Positions 42,501 to 51,113 of a stretch of DNA of 64,000 bases are shown here, piece by piece. The notes under the pieces were generated by a model. That model was not told the origin of the DNA. It was given only the letters and a program-made list of their open reading frames with translations, and ran no database searches. The position numbers and the translations under genes are program-made. The stretch comes from Prochilodus magdalenae (Eukaryota; Chordata; Actinopteri; Characiformes; Prochilodontidae), in assembly GCA_024036415.1 (NCBI GenBank), contig JAMWET010003381.1, positions 154,501 to 218,500 on the forward strand, read 5' to 3'. Position 1 is the stretch's first letter. Each line of letters opens with the position of its first letter.

Positions 42501-45500
42501 AGTGTTGGTAAGACTGTGCTCACTGCAGTCTCAGTTTTCTGTCACGGGCTGACAGAAGTGGAAACTGGTGTGGTCTGTAGCTGTTGTAGCTCTTCCGCCT
42601 CAAAGTTCTGAAATGCTTTTCTGCTCACCACAGTAGTACAGAGGGGCTACTTGACTGTCAGCTCCAACCAGTTTGGCCATTCTCTGGTTAAGTCTCGCAT
42701 CCACAAGGCCTTTCCATCCACAGAACTTCTGCTTACTGGATTTTTATTGCAGCATTCAGTGCAACCTTTAGAGACAGCTGTGCATGAAAATACCAGGAGT
42801 ACTCCAAGTACTCAGCCCAACAATCAAAGTCAAAATCACCAGGATCACATTTTACCTCCTATGTTGATGGCCAACTTAACCTAAAGCTGCTGTTCCATAT
42901 CTGCTTGACTTTATGCACTGCACTGCTGCCACATGACTGACTGATAAGATTCTGCAGGTTGCATGAGCGTGTTGATCCTAATAAACTGCTTGGTGAATGT
43001 AGTTGGTTTGCTCTTCGGGGAAAGCACTTAACCCCCTGTTGCTCTAGGTGGCCCTGCTTGCCAGCTGATGCGGTGCTTTCCCCGACTGAGCATAGTTTGT
43101 GCAGCAGAATGGCTAAATTCCCTGCTAAGATTGATACAACACACCATAACAGATCATTAGGCAATCATTTAGCATTTACTTCTTTTAAAAGCTACTCATC
43201 GTGTGCTTTTCACAAGACAAGGCAACAAAGCTGACTGCCAAGCTGACTAAGGTGCAGTTGTGGACTTGCCAAGTTCATCAGTGCCCCAATCTACTTACAA
43301 CGAAACACTTACTGAATAATAGAGTGCCAAGACTGGCTGCAGAAAAGACCTGGCAAGGCATCAAGACTGACTGTGGGAAGATGCCGATGATTGTGGGTGG
43401 CTGGCGGACACTGAAGCCAAGGCATCACAAGTGACCCAAAACTAACACTACTTTGAAACTACTTTAAAGTGTGTTTAATGTCTATATATATATTTGGTGT
43501 CCAATTTTTGTTTCTTTTGATGCCCTGCTTTAGCTGACTATGTGTAGAGTAAGAATTGGTTTAATAGCTGGCTTATTTATTCATTTAATCCTAATTTCTT
43601 GAGCAGATTTTGACTTCACTGCCCCGACACTAATACTGTATCAGTGTACCATATACTAATACCGTATCATTTCTTACAATATGTAGCATCATTTACTCAC
43701 CTCTGCAGCTTTGGAGCATTCTTTTGCTCGTTTGTGTAGAGTCACCCAGGTGTCTTCATATCTATAAGGAAATGAAAAAAGGAGGTCTGAATTACTCATA
43801 GGCATGTAAAGATTACTACAATGGTATATGAAGAAACATATATAAATCAAATTTACATTATGTTACATATTACATAATATATTACATAAACTATTTTTTA
43901 ATTCTTTAGATTATGCGCTGCAGAAATGCTTCAGATAGTTCACATATTATATTTATCAAGTCATTCAGAGACAAAGCTTTAGGATTCTAATTTGGGGTTC
44001 ACAAAGACATTCTATTAACAAAGAGGATTTTATATAAGATGTCTTTATTGTCAATGCACAGTGTAGAACGAAATTGTGAAGCAATCCAAAAACACTTTAC
44101 ACACAAAATAATTCAACATGGGGCTATAATATAGTAGTGAATAAAGACAAGTTTCTAAATTCTTGATCAGAAATTACTTTAATTTACTGTTAACATTCTT
44201 TAGAACTGATGGTCAGTTTTTTTTGTCAGTACATGACAAAGTTTGTTACATCATAGAGGAATATTAGCTTATGTTCCTATAAGCTAATACATACCGATTT
44301 AACAGTTCCACTCCAGCAGGGTACTGGGGAAGATGTTCTTCACTTCTATGAAGAAATAAATAAATAATAAAACAACTGTCAGAGAAAATCATAAATAAGA
44401 CACTGCTAACCTAACACTTGAAGTGAAAGATAATTTGGCAACATTACACTGAACTAATCTCTGGTAAAGCTGCACAACATGACAACATTCTACAAACCTA
44501 ATTCTTTTAACAATACTTTATAAACGTTTCGGGACTGAGCAATCCAACAGAAACTGTTATGGGGGTTATACCAGTCTTCAGCTATGAAACCATGCAGGCC
44601 TTGCTGTACTTTGCACTTCATAAAGCACCTGACTGTTTCAATAGGAGACAGGTGGGCCAGTCTAGCACCTGCACTCTCTGATTCTGGAGCCATGCTGTTG
44701 TAACACATGCAGAAGGCTTCCGTCTTTGTCCTAGTAAAACAGGGCGTCCAGAGGGCAGCATACGTTGTCCCAAAATGTGAATATAATATTCAGCATTAAC
44801 AGCTCTTTCATAGCTGTTCCAGTGTCCACTCATACACCCTCATACCAGAACAGACCCTCTCTACGCCGGTAATGCTCTAGATGGTCCTTTACCTGAAGAA
44901 CGTCAGTGATTTCCATAAGCAGTCTATGAGGTTGACTCATCAGACCACACTGCACGTTTCCAATGTGCATCAGACCACTTCATAAGAGCCCAAGAGTCCA
45001 AACTAGTCGGAAGTGCATCTGGATGCTGGACGTTGGTCTTACCTTGCATAGTGGATGCAGCAACAAATGCTGTTTATTGAAGATGGTTTGTAAAAGCATT
45101 TCTGTGTCCATGTGGTGATATTCAATTTTTATTATTTTCATATTCTATATTGTATCTTTTATTTTATTGAAGTGACACCTGGCAGATGGTGACTGACTAA
45201 CTGACCAGGTGACTGACTAACTGAGTGAAGGGGTGGGTGACTAGCTGAACGCCTGAAGGGATGGGTGACTAGCTGAACGCCTGAAGGGGTGGGTGACTAG
45301 CTGGCCGACTGAAGGGGTGGGTGACTAGCTGGCCGACTGAAGGGGTGGGTGACTAGCTGGCCGACTGAAGGGGTGGGTGACTAGCTGGCCGACTGAAGGG
45401 GTGGGTGGCTAGCTGACCGACTGAAAGGGTGGGTGACTAGCTGACCGACTAAAGGGGTGGGTGACTAGCTGACCGACTAAAGGGGTTAGTGACTAGCTAA

Positions 45501-48500
45501 ACGCCTGAAGGGGTGGGTGACTAGCTGAACGCCTGAAGGGGTGGGTGACTAGCTGAACGCCCGAAGGAGTGGGTGACTAGCTGGCCGACTGAAGGGGTGG
45601 GTGACTAGCTGGCCGACTGAAGGGGTGGGTGACTAGCTGGCCGACTGAAGGGGTGGGTGACTAGCTGGCCGACTGAAGGGGTGGGTGACTAGCTGGCCGA
45701 CTGAAGGGGTGGGTGACTAGCTGACCGACTGAAAGGGTGGGTGACTAGCTGACCGACTGAAGGGGTGGGTGACTAGCTGGCCGACTGAAGGGGTGGGTGA
45801 CTAGCTAAACGCCTGAAGGGGTGGGTGACTAGCTGACCGACTAAAGGGGTGGGTGACTAGCTGACCAACTAAAGGGGTGAGTGACTAGCTAAACGCCTGA
45901 AGGGGTGGGTGACTAGCTGAACGCCTGAAGGGGTGGGTGACTAGCTGAACGCCTGAAGGGGTGGGTGACTAGCTGAACGCCTGAAGGGGTGGGTGACTAG
46001 CTGAACGCCTGAAGGGGTGGGTGACTAGCTGAACGCCTGAAGGGGTGGGTGACTAGCTGAACGCCTGAAGGGGTGGGTGACTAGCTGAACGCCTGAAGGG
46101 GTGGGTGACTAGCTGAACGCCTGAAGGGTTGAGTGACTAGCTGAACACCTGAAGGGTTGAGTGACTAGCTGAACGCCTGAAGGGTTGAGTGACTAGCTGA
46201 ACACCTGAAGGGGTGGGTGACTAGCTGAACGCCTGAAGGGTTGAGTGACTAGCTGAACACCTGAAGGGGTGGGTGACTAGCTGAACGCCTGAAGGGGTGG
46301 GTGACTAGCTGAACGCCTGAAGGGGTGGGTGACTAGCTGACCGACTGAAGGGGTTGGCAACTACCTGACCGACTGAAGGGGCTGGTGACTAAATAACTGA
46401 CTGAAGGAGTGGGTGACTGACTGGCTGATTGATTGAGTGGGTGACTGGTTGAGTGGGTGGCTACTTCCATGAGATGCTTTAGATTTAAAGAACAATATAT
46501 GATCTGACATGCCTTGTTTTTTGTAGTGATTAACAAACAATATACTGAGCAGCCCCACTTCTCTGCACCTTATTGATAAAACCAGCATGAGCCTTTTCTG
46601 ATCCCACCGAAGGTAAAGGAGACTATGTATCTTATACATCACACACAGATAAAAAGATATTCTAGGACATCTTGCTTTAAAAAAACCTATATCATCCCTA
46701 AAATGTTGCCAAATTATTTTCACTTCAGTTTATATTTCCATCCGTGCACCTAGACAGGAGGAAAGGTTACGGCAGATGCCTGAACATACAAAACTACAAT
46801 TCATCTGAAGAGTGTTTCTGAGCATACTAATGTATACCTCTGTTTCTTCTTCACTTTGGCCTCCTTGGACTTGTCACTCAGGCTCTTAATTCTAAAAAGG
46901 TTGAAAACATGAGTGGGAAATGTTCAAGTACAAGGTGTTCAAGTACATGAAGCAAAGCGAAGCTGGAGTTCAGCCTAAGCCATTTTCGTTGCCTTTTGCA
47001 TTCATTTCCAGGGTTCTTCCTCTTAGTCTCCATGACCAGTTCCTCATATTCAGTTCTACACCAAAATATACACATGTAATGTAGTGCTTAGAAAATGTAC
47101 AAATCAAATAAGCCGCTGTCAACATAATCAAGCTTGCATGCATGATTTTTGGAGTGAGTTTTGTGCAACAACACTGTTTTATGTATAAAGTCAATAAATA
47201 AAAATACATAATTTAATGTCTTTTTAGGGTTTACAGCATTAAAAGGGGAATTTTCAAAGGTTCTGAATCAATCATGGAGTAGATTGGTGGTGACAGGAAC
47301 CAGTGACTACACTTTTTACAATATATTTTATATGCTATTCAAATGACCCCAGGAATCTGATAACGCAACGGCATTTTGGCTACAATCACATGATAGGTTA
47401 AAATGGGCCAAATCATATTTCATTAAAAGGCTGTTTACGGTATATGTTAGATGTGAGCTCTATTCAATGTCAGCCTAAACAGATCCTCCTAAACTGTTCC
47501 TGCATACGCAAAAGAACAATGCTTCACATGGCACGCTCATCCAGAGGTCATGACTACCCACAGAATCAAGTCCACTCCCGAAGGTTTTCGGTTTAAGCCA
47601 GCATCACGGAAGCTTCCAAAGGCTGACAGCTGGGCCTATCACACAAACCATGTTTGCTGTAAATAGGAAAGCCAAATGGTTTTCATTCTAGATTTCTTGA
47701 AACTTTACATCAGCCTGTTTTTAGGCACTGCCGCCTCGTTCTTTTCTATGACCTCATTTAGCCACTGAAACCTGTTGGAACGTGCAAAAGATGTGATATG
47801 TGCCTTTGTGTTGTTTGTACACAAACACAGATAACATGGATAAGGCCAAGCCTCATAAAAATGCACATGTAAACGCACCCAAGACACAAAACAGATACGA
47901 ATCTGACCGCTTAAACCACCTCAGGAGGTGGAGACATATTAGCGCCGTGTTATAGCAGTGTAAACACATCCGACTCATTCAACAACTCAAACTACTGTCA
48001 CTGTGCACGTGATCCGTGTCTGGAAGATAACCCCAGAAGACATGTATGGTTGAGCATCAGACAAAACACTTCTGTGCAAAATAAACAGCAGCCTAAATAT
48101 GTAAACAATTGGTAACAGGATATTACGAACGTGTTATTGTTATTTCCTACCCAGCAATAGGATTTAATCTGACTAACCAGAGATTGATCTGATCTAAAAT
48201 ATTTTCTGGATAAAGTGGAGATACTAGTCACATAAAGTGACCTGGGGGATGTTCCACAAAGCAAGATCAGTTAGTCAGATAACTTAAGCCTAAAGACTGG
48301 GAGCGTCCAATCAGAACGTCCCTCAGATCTTTACCTATTGGACCAGTTTGACTTTGGGGTTAAGATATCTGGTTAACAGGGGAATCTTGCTTTGTGGAAT
48401 ACCCCCAGGTGTAAACAGGAACTGTGTGTCTTGCAGGGTATTCTATGTAATGTTGGTCATGGTACCACAGGGCCAAAAATCTGGTCAAATCTGCACAAAT

Positions 48501-49349
48501 ACGTTTTCTCCCAGCACTATTTGGCCTTACAATGCCATGTATCTTCTTCTCAGTCATGAAAGGATTCAAAACAATATATTTTGGGCTTCAAATAACTTTT
48601 AAAACTATGAAACAACAATGTCTCAGTCATCAGGCAGCGTATTCATAGCCATTTCGTGTCCTCTATGTAACGGAGCTATTAGAGTCTAATAGAATTGAGA
48701 CGTCTGGTTCCCATCACCACCACCGTTTACCACAATTCTGACTCTGCAGGTTTCTCTTTAAATAAGCACTTCACAACAAACCAACTCTGAATATGTTTCC
48801 TTCGTATCCCTTTAATTGGGCAGATAGTTTGACACAGCCGTGAATTTCCCCTTTAAGGCTGAAAATAAGTGTGAACTCCTTTCGCTAGCTCATCACATGA
48901 CAGTCATCCGAAAGCAATCCAGTCAAATTACTTCGAGCAGTTCTGAGGAATGCAGCCGTTAGCACTGAGTTAGCTAGCTGGCTATCTGCGAAGCACTGAC
49001 ATATATCGAAGCATAAGTAAAACACAAAGCTGTCCATGTGTACTTGCAGACTGCCACTGTGTAGTGACTATATAATGGAGAGAAAAACACATTAAAGTCG
49101 TTAAAGTCACATGTGGGAACTAGCTAGCTAACTAACTTAGCTGGCTAATTAGCTAGCCAACTCGTACACCCCAGCTCAAGGCGAAGCCAGGGGAATGTCT
49201 GATGCTAACGTTTTACATTAGGAAGTATCTGCTGAGCTTTGACATAGTCCACAGCTTTGACAAAGACAGAGGTGTAAACATGTAAACACGTACCCTGTGG
49301 TGAAGTCCTGCTGCACTGTCTGCAGTTTCTCCCTGAAATTCTCAAACAT
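6728..49349 (-). CDS. dtnbp1: Dysbindin (dystrobrevin-binding protein 1)
   Basis: Complete ten-exon gene. Coding exons in transcript order are 49349-49294, 46891-46838, 44345-44295, 43761-43701, 41712-41580, 33317-33185, 27324-27302, 10300-10145, 8293-8153 and 7014-6728. They total 1095 nt, or 364 residues plus stop, against about 351 in human. Dysbindin is a cytosolic coiled-coil subunit of BLOC-1, which builds lysosome-related organelles and acts at synapses; it also binds dystrobrevins. The N-terminus is [17 protein letters not shown] long heptad-like coiled coil runs from about residue 80 to 210 ([49 protein letters not shown]). The dysbindin signature [15 protein letters not shown] follows at about 228, then an acidic Ser/Glu PEST-like tail with [20 protein letters not shown]. 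All ten exons have consensus splice sites and compatible phases. Human DTNBP1 matches throughout by recollection. The a or b fish paralog is undecided. Confidence 0.95.
8153..8293 (-). CDS. dtnbp1: dtnbp1 coding exon 9
   Basis: A 141-nt exon after acceptor tttgggcag, with donor gtacgc. It contains [20 protein letters not shown] and [13 protein letters not shown]. Confidence 0.94.
8548..8670. repeat. degenerate tandem repeat, about 48 bp unit
   Basis: CAATCTATAGCAAA, then GAGATCA, then TATAAAGAGTCT is repeated with small changes (about 2.5 copies) in dtnbp1 intron 8. Confidence 0.6.
10145..10300 (-). CDS. dtnbp1: dtnbp1 coding exon 8
   Basis: A 156-nt exon after acceptor cataacag, with donor gtgggg. 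It contains [18 protein letters not shown] and [20 protein letters not shown], the best conserved stretch of dysbindin. Confidence 0.95.
10950..11530 (+). mobile_element. decayed Tc1-like transposase fragment
   Basis: The sequence follows the middle of fish Tc1 transposases (TCTGGAAGCAACATCAGCAC, then GCCACTGGAATCTGG, GACAAATCTGGGTTAGG, GTGAAGTTTGGTGAAGG). Frameshifts and stops remove any open frame longer than about 95 codons. Confidence 0.7.
12650..13150 (+). mobile_element. internally deleted Tc1-like element
   Basis: Starts near a terminal-repeat remnant (AGAAGTATTCACTC) and carries the usual 5' region with ACAGGTGTATAAAAACAAGC and the helix-turn-helix part of the transposase gene. It then jumps to the 3' part (ACCTTGTGGAAAGCCTTCCC, GCAAAGGGTGGGCCGA). 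Most of the catalytic domain is missing. It is related to the element at 33973-34503. Confidence 0.75.
14040..14600 (-). mobile_element. decayed Tc1-like element, antisense
   Basis: Degenerate copy of a widespread fish Tc1-type repeat read on the minus strand. It is recognised by TTCTGCATCAGTCTCTCTAA, CTGAAAGTCAAGGGCATTCG and GGATTCTTTTCATATTATGC. The identification rests on remembered consensus wording. Confidence 0.5.
14706..14742. repeat. (TA)n microsatellite
   Basis: A TA tract abutting the left end of the Tc1 derivative. The tract resumes at 15280-15301 on the other side, so the element inserted within one TA repeat. Confidence 0.9.
14743..15279 (+). mobile_element. Tc1-like deletion derivative, copy 1
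   Basis: Bounded by perfect inverted ends CAGGGGTTGGACAATGAAAC (from 14745) and GTTTCATTGTCCAACCCCTG (to 15277), giving 533 bp between the CAGGGG and CCCCTG tips and lying in a TA-repeat target. It keeps the 5' leader and the first HTH codons, then passes directly at about 15078 to the transposase 3' end (CACCAGCATCACGTAGTGA). The catalytic core is therefore absent and it could move only with help in trans. A second copy of the same length lies at 55359-55891. Confidence 0.88.
16149..16348 (-). mobile_element. tRNA-derived SINE, inverted, decayed
   Basis: In reverse orientation it shows the tail (GGCATTTAGCTGATGCTCTT), the body (TACAGGTAGGCCAAT) and a damaged tRNA-like head ending GTGGAGTTATCCACTGAGCC. 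It belongs to the same family as 35125-35345. Confidence 0.75.
17395..17690. repeat. degenerate CAAGTC/AGTC-rich tandem repeat
   Basis: Many imperfect repetitions of words such as CAAGTCTCA, GAGTCTTT and GCAAGT over about 300 bp, resembling an AGTC-rich repeat often seen in fish genomes. It has no coding potential. Confidence 0.6.
19440..20070 (+). mobile_element. decayed Tc1-like element
   Basis: Recognisable transposase-gene words (GAAGGCAACATCAGC, GAGTTTCCATGGATGGGCAG, GGGTTTGGCAGATTTTG, TTAGTTCCAGTGAAGGGTAA) with stops and indels throughout. An old, non-functional copy. Confidence 0.65.
21265..21800 (-). mobile_element. decayed Tc1-like element, antisense, internally deleted
   Basis: Matches a common antisense Tc1 repeat as I remember it: CAGCACATCCCGAAGACTTT, GATCATAACACTGCCTCCAG and, at the transposase start, AACATCTTTTCCACCCCCAC followed by GACATGGTAGTTTGAGAAAT. 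Central sequence is missing. Confidence 0.65.
24310..24627 (+). mobile_element. 3' tail of a LINE-type retrotransposon
   Basis: The tail contains TGACAATAAAGTTGAACTGA followed by (ATTGA)n, the usual 3' end of several fish LINEs. A 76-bp TA tract interrupts it at 24434-24509. No reverse-transcriptase frame is present. Confidence 0.6.
24434..24509. repeat. (TA)n microsatellite, about 38 units
   Basis: Uninterrupted TA/AT dinucleotides. Open frames across it give only Tyr-Ile polymers. Confidence 0.95.
27302..27324 (-). CDS. dtnbp1: dtnbp1 coding exon 7 (23-nt microexon)
   Basis: Only 23 nt, after acceptor cttgtag and before donor gtaagac. It encodes KELESLK with single split bases at both ends. 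Both neighbouring exons need exactly these 23 bases to stay in frame, and human has KELETFK here. It is isolated by introns of 5.9 and 17.0 kb. Confidence 0.9.
28201..28620 (+). repeat. dispersed repeat, copy 1 of a pair
   Basis: Shares GCGATTTGATTTGGCATGGA, CAGTTGGGCCAGATTTGGTG, GTAGACTGGGAT and AGCCAATCATTAACA with 32050-32490 in the same orientation. It is an old DNA-transposon-like sequence with no intact frame. Confidence 0.7.
28740..29600 (+). mobile_element. decayed Tc1-like element, nearly full length
   Basis: Follows a Tc1 transposase gene almost end to end (GATGCCACCTTCGTCACAAG, CTCTGGAAGCAACATTAGCA, CAGTGCACAGGGAGCTTCAT, GAGTTTCCATGGCCGGGCAG, TTTGATGAGTTTGGTATAGA). Stop codons and indels break the frame. 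Confidence 0.75.
29606..30300 (+). mobile_element. decayed Tc1-like element, second subfamily
   Basis: Starts with ACTAGATGGACAAAAGTATT, a typical Tc1-type end. It continues through GTGTATAAAATCAAGCGAGC, GAATTTCAGTGTGGTACTGT and TGGAGCAGTGCCAGCAATCT. It lies directly beside the previous fossil and is broken in all frames. Confidence 0.7.
32050..32490 (+). repeat. dispersed repeat, copy 2 of a pair
   Basis: Second copy of the repeat at 28201-28620, same orientation and same intron, at visibly diverged identity. Confidence 0.7.
33185..33317 (-). CDS. dtnbp1: dtnbp1 coding exon 6
   Basis: A 133-nt exon after acceptor ttcccacag, with donor gtggac. It contains [20 protein letters not shown] and [10 protein letters not shown], a coiled-coil core nearly identical to human. 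Confidence 0.94.
33973..34503 (+). mobile_element. internally deleted Tc1-like element
   Basis: About 530 bp. Ends CACTATATTGCCAAACGTAG and GCAGATACTTTTGGCA form an approximate terminal inverted repeat. The 5' part (CCACAGGTGTATAAAACCAA, GATGCCACCTGTGCAACAAC) is fused to the 3' part (GACCTCAACCCAACAGAACA, GGGCCGACATCATATTAAAC). Most of the transposase catalytic region is deleted. Confidence 0.8.
35125..35345 (+). mobile_element. tRNA-derived SINE, best-preserved copy
   Basis: The head is tRNA-like, with an A-box-like AGCTCAGTGG at 35131-35140 and a B box GGTTCGAATCC at 35189-35199. A body follows (TAAGAGTCCTTGGGCAAGAC), then a LINE-like tail (TAAGTCGCTCTGCATAAGAG ending in ATGTAAATG repeats). 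The A-to-B spacing and the absence of a cloverleaf acceptor stem argue against a functional tRNA gene. Confidence 0.85.
37944..37999 (+). mobile_element. SINE 3' tail fragment
   Basis: Only the tail GTAAGTCGCTCTGGATAAGA plus the (AAATGT)n end is present. It is a 5'-truncated copy of the SINE at 35125-35345. Confidence 0.75.
39603..39985 (-). repeat. dispersed repeat, inverted copy
   Basis: Reverse-complement partner of 707-1026, running from AGATCTGTTTATTTAGAAAA to GAGTGGTCTCTTATTTATTT. It lies in dtnbp1 intron 5. Confidence 0.75.
41580..41712 (-). CDS. dtnbp1: dtnbp1 coding exon 5
   Basis: A 133-nt exon after acceptor ttctttcag, with donor gtgagg. It contains [17 protein letters not shown] and [19 protein letters not shown], the start of the long coiled coil. 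Confidence 0.94.
41713..43700 (-). other. dtnbp1: dtnbp1 intron 4, mostly one old repeat
   Basis: About 1 kb of this intron (roughly 41995-43000) resembles an interspersed fish repeat ending TGTTGATCCTAATAAACTGC. Recognisable words include GGACCCATCAGACCAGGCTA and CATTCTCTGGTTAAGTCTCG. It is degenerate, with no intact frame, and its class is uncertain. Confidence 0.55.
43701..43761 (-). CDS. dtnbp1: dtnbp1 coding exon 4
   Basis: A 61-nt exon after acceptor ccttatag, with donor gtgagt. It encodes [20 protein letters not shown] and ends on a complete codon (residue 74). Confidence 0.92.
43762..44294 (-). other. dtnbp1: dtnbp1 intron 3
   Basis: A 533-bp AT-rich intron. At about 44036-44090 it holds a reversed LINE-like tail (GTCTTTATTGTCAATGCACA followed by GTGTAGAACGAAATTGTGAA). 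Confidence 0.6.
44295..44345 (-). CDS. dtnbp1: dtnbp1 coding exon 3
   Basis: A 51-nt exon after acceptor cttcatag, with donor gtatgt. It encodes [16 protein letters not shown] and a split Arg; human has LPKYSAGLELLSR. Confidence 0.9.
44490..45115 (-). mobile_element. decayed Tc1-like repeat, antisense
   Basis: Contains CATCAGACCACACTGCACGT, CAGACCACTTCATAAGAGCC and GCATCTGGATGCTGGACG, the wording of an antisense Tc1-type repeat related to 14040-14600. It is heavily mutated and lies in dtnbp1 intron 2, next to the minisatellite. Confidence 0.5.
45213..46416. repeat. 28-bp minisatellite, about 42 units, dtnbp1 intron 2
   Basis: Strict 28-bp periodicity from 45241 (first full unit 45241-45268) to about 46416. 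The shared core is GGGGTGGGTGACTAGCT followed by one of four 7-base variants: GAACGCC (A), GGCCGAC (G), GACCGAC (D) or AAACGCC (K). Reading every unit in order gives AAGGGGDDDK, then AAGGGGGDDGK, DDK, about 15 A units and D-like edge units. The flanks are GACT-rich, which suggests origin from a (GACT)n run. It is not a CRISPR: there are no unique spacers. Confidence 0.95.
46838..46891 (-). CDS. dtnbp1: dtnbp1 coding exon 2
   Basis: A 54-nt exon after acceptor ctttttag, with donor gtatac. It encodes [17 protein letters not shown] plus split codons at both ends; human has LKTLSDKSREAKVKSK. Confidence 0.92.
46892..49293 (-). other. dtnbp1: dtnbp1 intron 1
   Basis: A 2.4-kb intron. It contains the palindromic element at 48240-48410. 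No other feature was recognised. Confidence 0.7.
48240..48410. mobile_element. 171-bp palindromic MITE
   Basis: Imperfect terminal inverted repeats of about 28 bp: CCTGGGGGATGTTCCACAAA at the left and TTTGTGGAATACCCCCAGG at the right. An AAGCAAGAT / ATCTTGCTT pair lies just inside. There is no ORF. It resembles a common fish MITE type, but the superfamily is not assigned. Confidence 0.8.
49294..49349 (-). CDS. dtnbp1: dtnbp1 coding exon 1
   Basis: ATG at 49349-49347. It encodes [19 protein letters not shown], with the last codon split after GG; the donor is GG|gtacgtg. The start agrees with human MLETLRERLLSVQQDF. Confidence 0.92.
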
Positions 49350-49568
49350 CTCTCACCTCGTATGGCACTTTCACACCGCAGCATAAAACTCCTGCCTGTT
49401 AGCCCTGGTGCTTATAATCTTTATCGGACACTGTAAGTCACTTCTTTTACCAGCAGCAGAGTTCCTACTATCCTGTACTGAAAACGTCATGCTAGGCTAG
49501 ACACAGCACTGGCTCCACTTTCCCCAGCTCTACGGCCGACGAGGATGTAACGCGCATGCGCGTGCGCC

Positions 49569-49569
<1 letters not shown>

Positions 49570-49650
<81 letters not shown>
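49570..49650. repeat. pure (CTG)27 trinucleotide tract
   Basis: 81 uninterrupted bases of CTG on the + strand, read as (CAG)27 in the sense direction of dtnbp1. It ends 221 bp upstream of the dtnbp1 ATG, so it lies in the promoter or 5' UTR. The poly-Ser open frame through it is an artefact of the repeat. Confidence 0.97.
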
Positions 49651-49652
<2 letters not shown>

Positions 49653-51062
49653 ACTCATGTTACTAAAACGGGTCTGTAAACGATGGCGTTCTGGAGCCAG
49701 GCTGAGATTAACCTGCGAAAAGTGATATCTGCAGTTTTCTTGCCAACCTTGGGGCTTCAGCAATGTGGACATATCCCAAACCTGAGAAGGTGGAAGGAGG
49801 TCTTCCCCTTTGGCACTAACGAGACATTAAGGAGATGAAGCAGGGAAGCAGTGAGGCATTAAAGGGCCCATATCATTAAACATCGATCTCCCCTCCCCTC
49901 TCCCCTCTTTATCAATAAGGTCGTCTGAACGACTGTTTGTAAACACTGTTTACCTTTTATTATTCGTCATTTGCTTCCCAGGGTATATATGGAAACTATG
50001 CTGCTGCAAAAACAGCCTGTTTGAAATTAGCTGTTTTTGTGATGTCACATGCAATCAACTCGTTTGCATACATGTACCTATTCCGCGATTTAGCTTTGTC
50101 TACTCGTATAGATTGTATAAGGAATGTTCAATCTCTGAGTGCTTTTCTGAATGAGGCCAAGCAATCAAAACAGAGCTCAGATAGCACGGATCTGTCTTAA
50201 AGGCACAGTAACAAAAATCACCTGTTTCATTCTAAGGTATGAAAAGGGGTTGGAAAAAGGTTGTGGAATATTTTGTATTCTATATTGAAAAAAATGTAAG
50301 AAAAAAAACTTTAAATCTTCCTGATGTCTGTTTTCTATTACCACCACTGAGATCAGTTATAACATAGCAAGTTTCTTCAGAACAGAGCATTTTACACCAA
50401 ATCACATTTGAGTGATTTTGTTTACACTGTTATAATTTAATTATACTCCCCTTTAGGTGATAGCGTGTGGTGAGTATATATGTTTTAAAAATTTGTTAGC
50501 GAGGATTTTATATATATATATATTTTATTAATGTGATGTACGTTTTCTATTATTAGACGACTACTAAAAAATAAATAAAAATAAAATAAAAACATAGAGA
50601 AACAAAAAAACCAACAGATTCAAAATGAATGTAATAACTATACTATTACATTAACTACTAATTACTATTAAGGTTTTCGAATGACGTTGTTGTCAGAGGG
50701 CGTGGTCAAGTCTAAGCAGGCAAGACTACTGATTTTGGCCTTGAACTTAAAGTGCTTTAACGCTGTTGCTCAGTTCGACGTTATCTAGCCACATTTGTCA
50801 AAGGTTGTACAGGGAGGAGAAACAACACTTCGAAAATAAGAGACATGCGGCAGCCTTTACGAGCAACAGCACAGCTGAGGTTATGTCCCAAATTCCTTCC
50901 TGTCAGACACCTACTGCACTGCAGAAGCCTTTAGTTTATGCCCTACGTAGGAACCACAGCTATTTGGGATGAAGCCCAACAGAGAAGGGGCCTGGCGAGG
51001 GTGGTAAAGCGGAAGCGTGTAGAGTGGATGTGTCACGCCCCGTTACAGAGTGCACAGCGGGG

Positions 51063-51113
51063 ATTGGTCCTTCTGAAGAAGAGAGGCGGAGTTTGGCCGA
51101 GGACCTTTATAAA
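51063..51113 (+). promoter_or_regulatory. mylip: probable mylip core promoter
   Basis: An inverted CCAAT box (ATTGG, 51063-51067), a GC-rich GAGGCGGAG and a TATA box (TATAAA, 51108-51113) lie in order about 80-130 bp before the ATG at 51193. This predicts a start of transcription near 51140 and a short 5' UTR. It is inferred from motif spacing only. Confidence 0.55.

Noticed and set aside
45213..46416. CRISPR-like regular repeats
   Set aside because: The 28-bp units are head to tail with no unique spacers, and the locus is an intron of a vertebrate gene; it is a minisatellite.
49530..49772. Poly-serine open frame
   Set aside because: It results from the (CTG)27 tract read on the minus strand; it lies upstream of dtnbp1 and resembles no protein.
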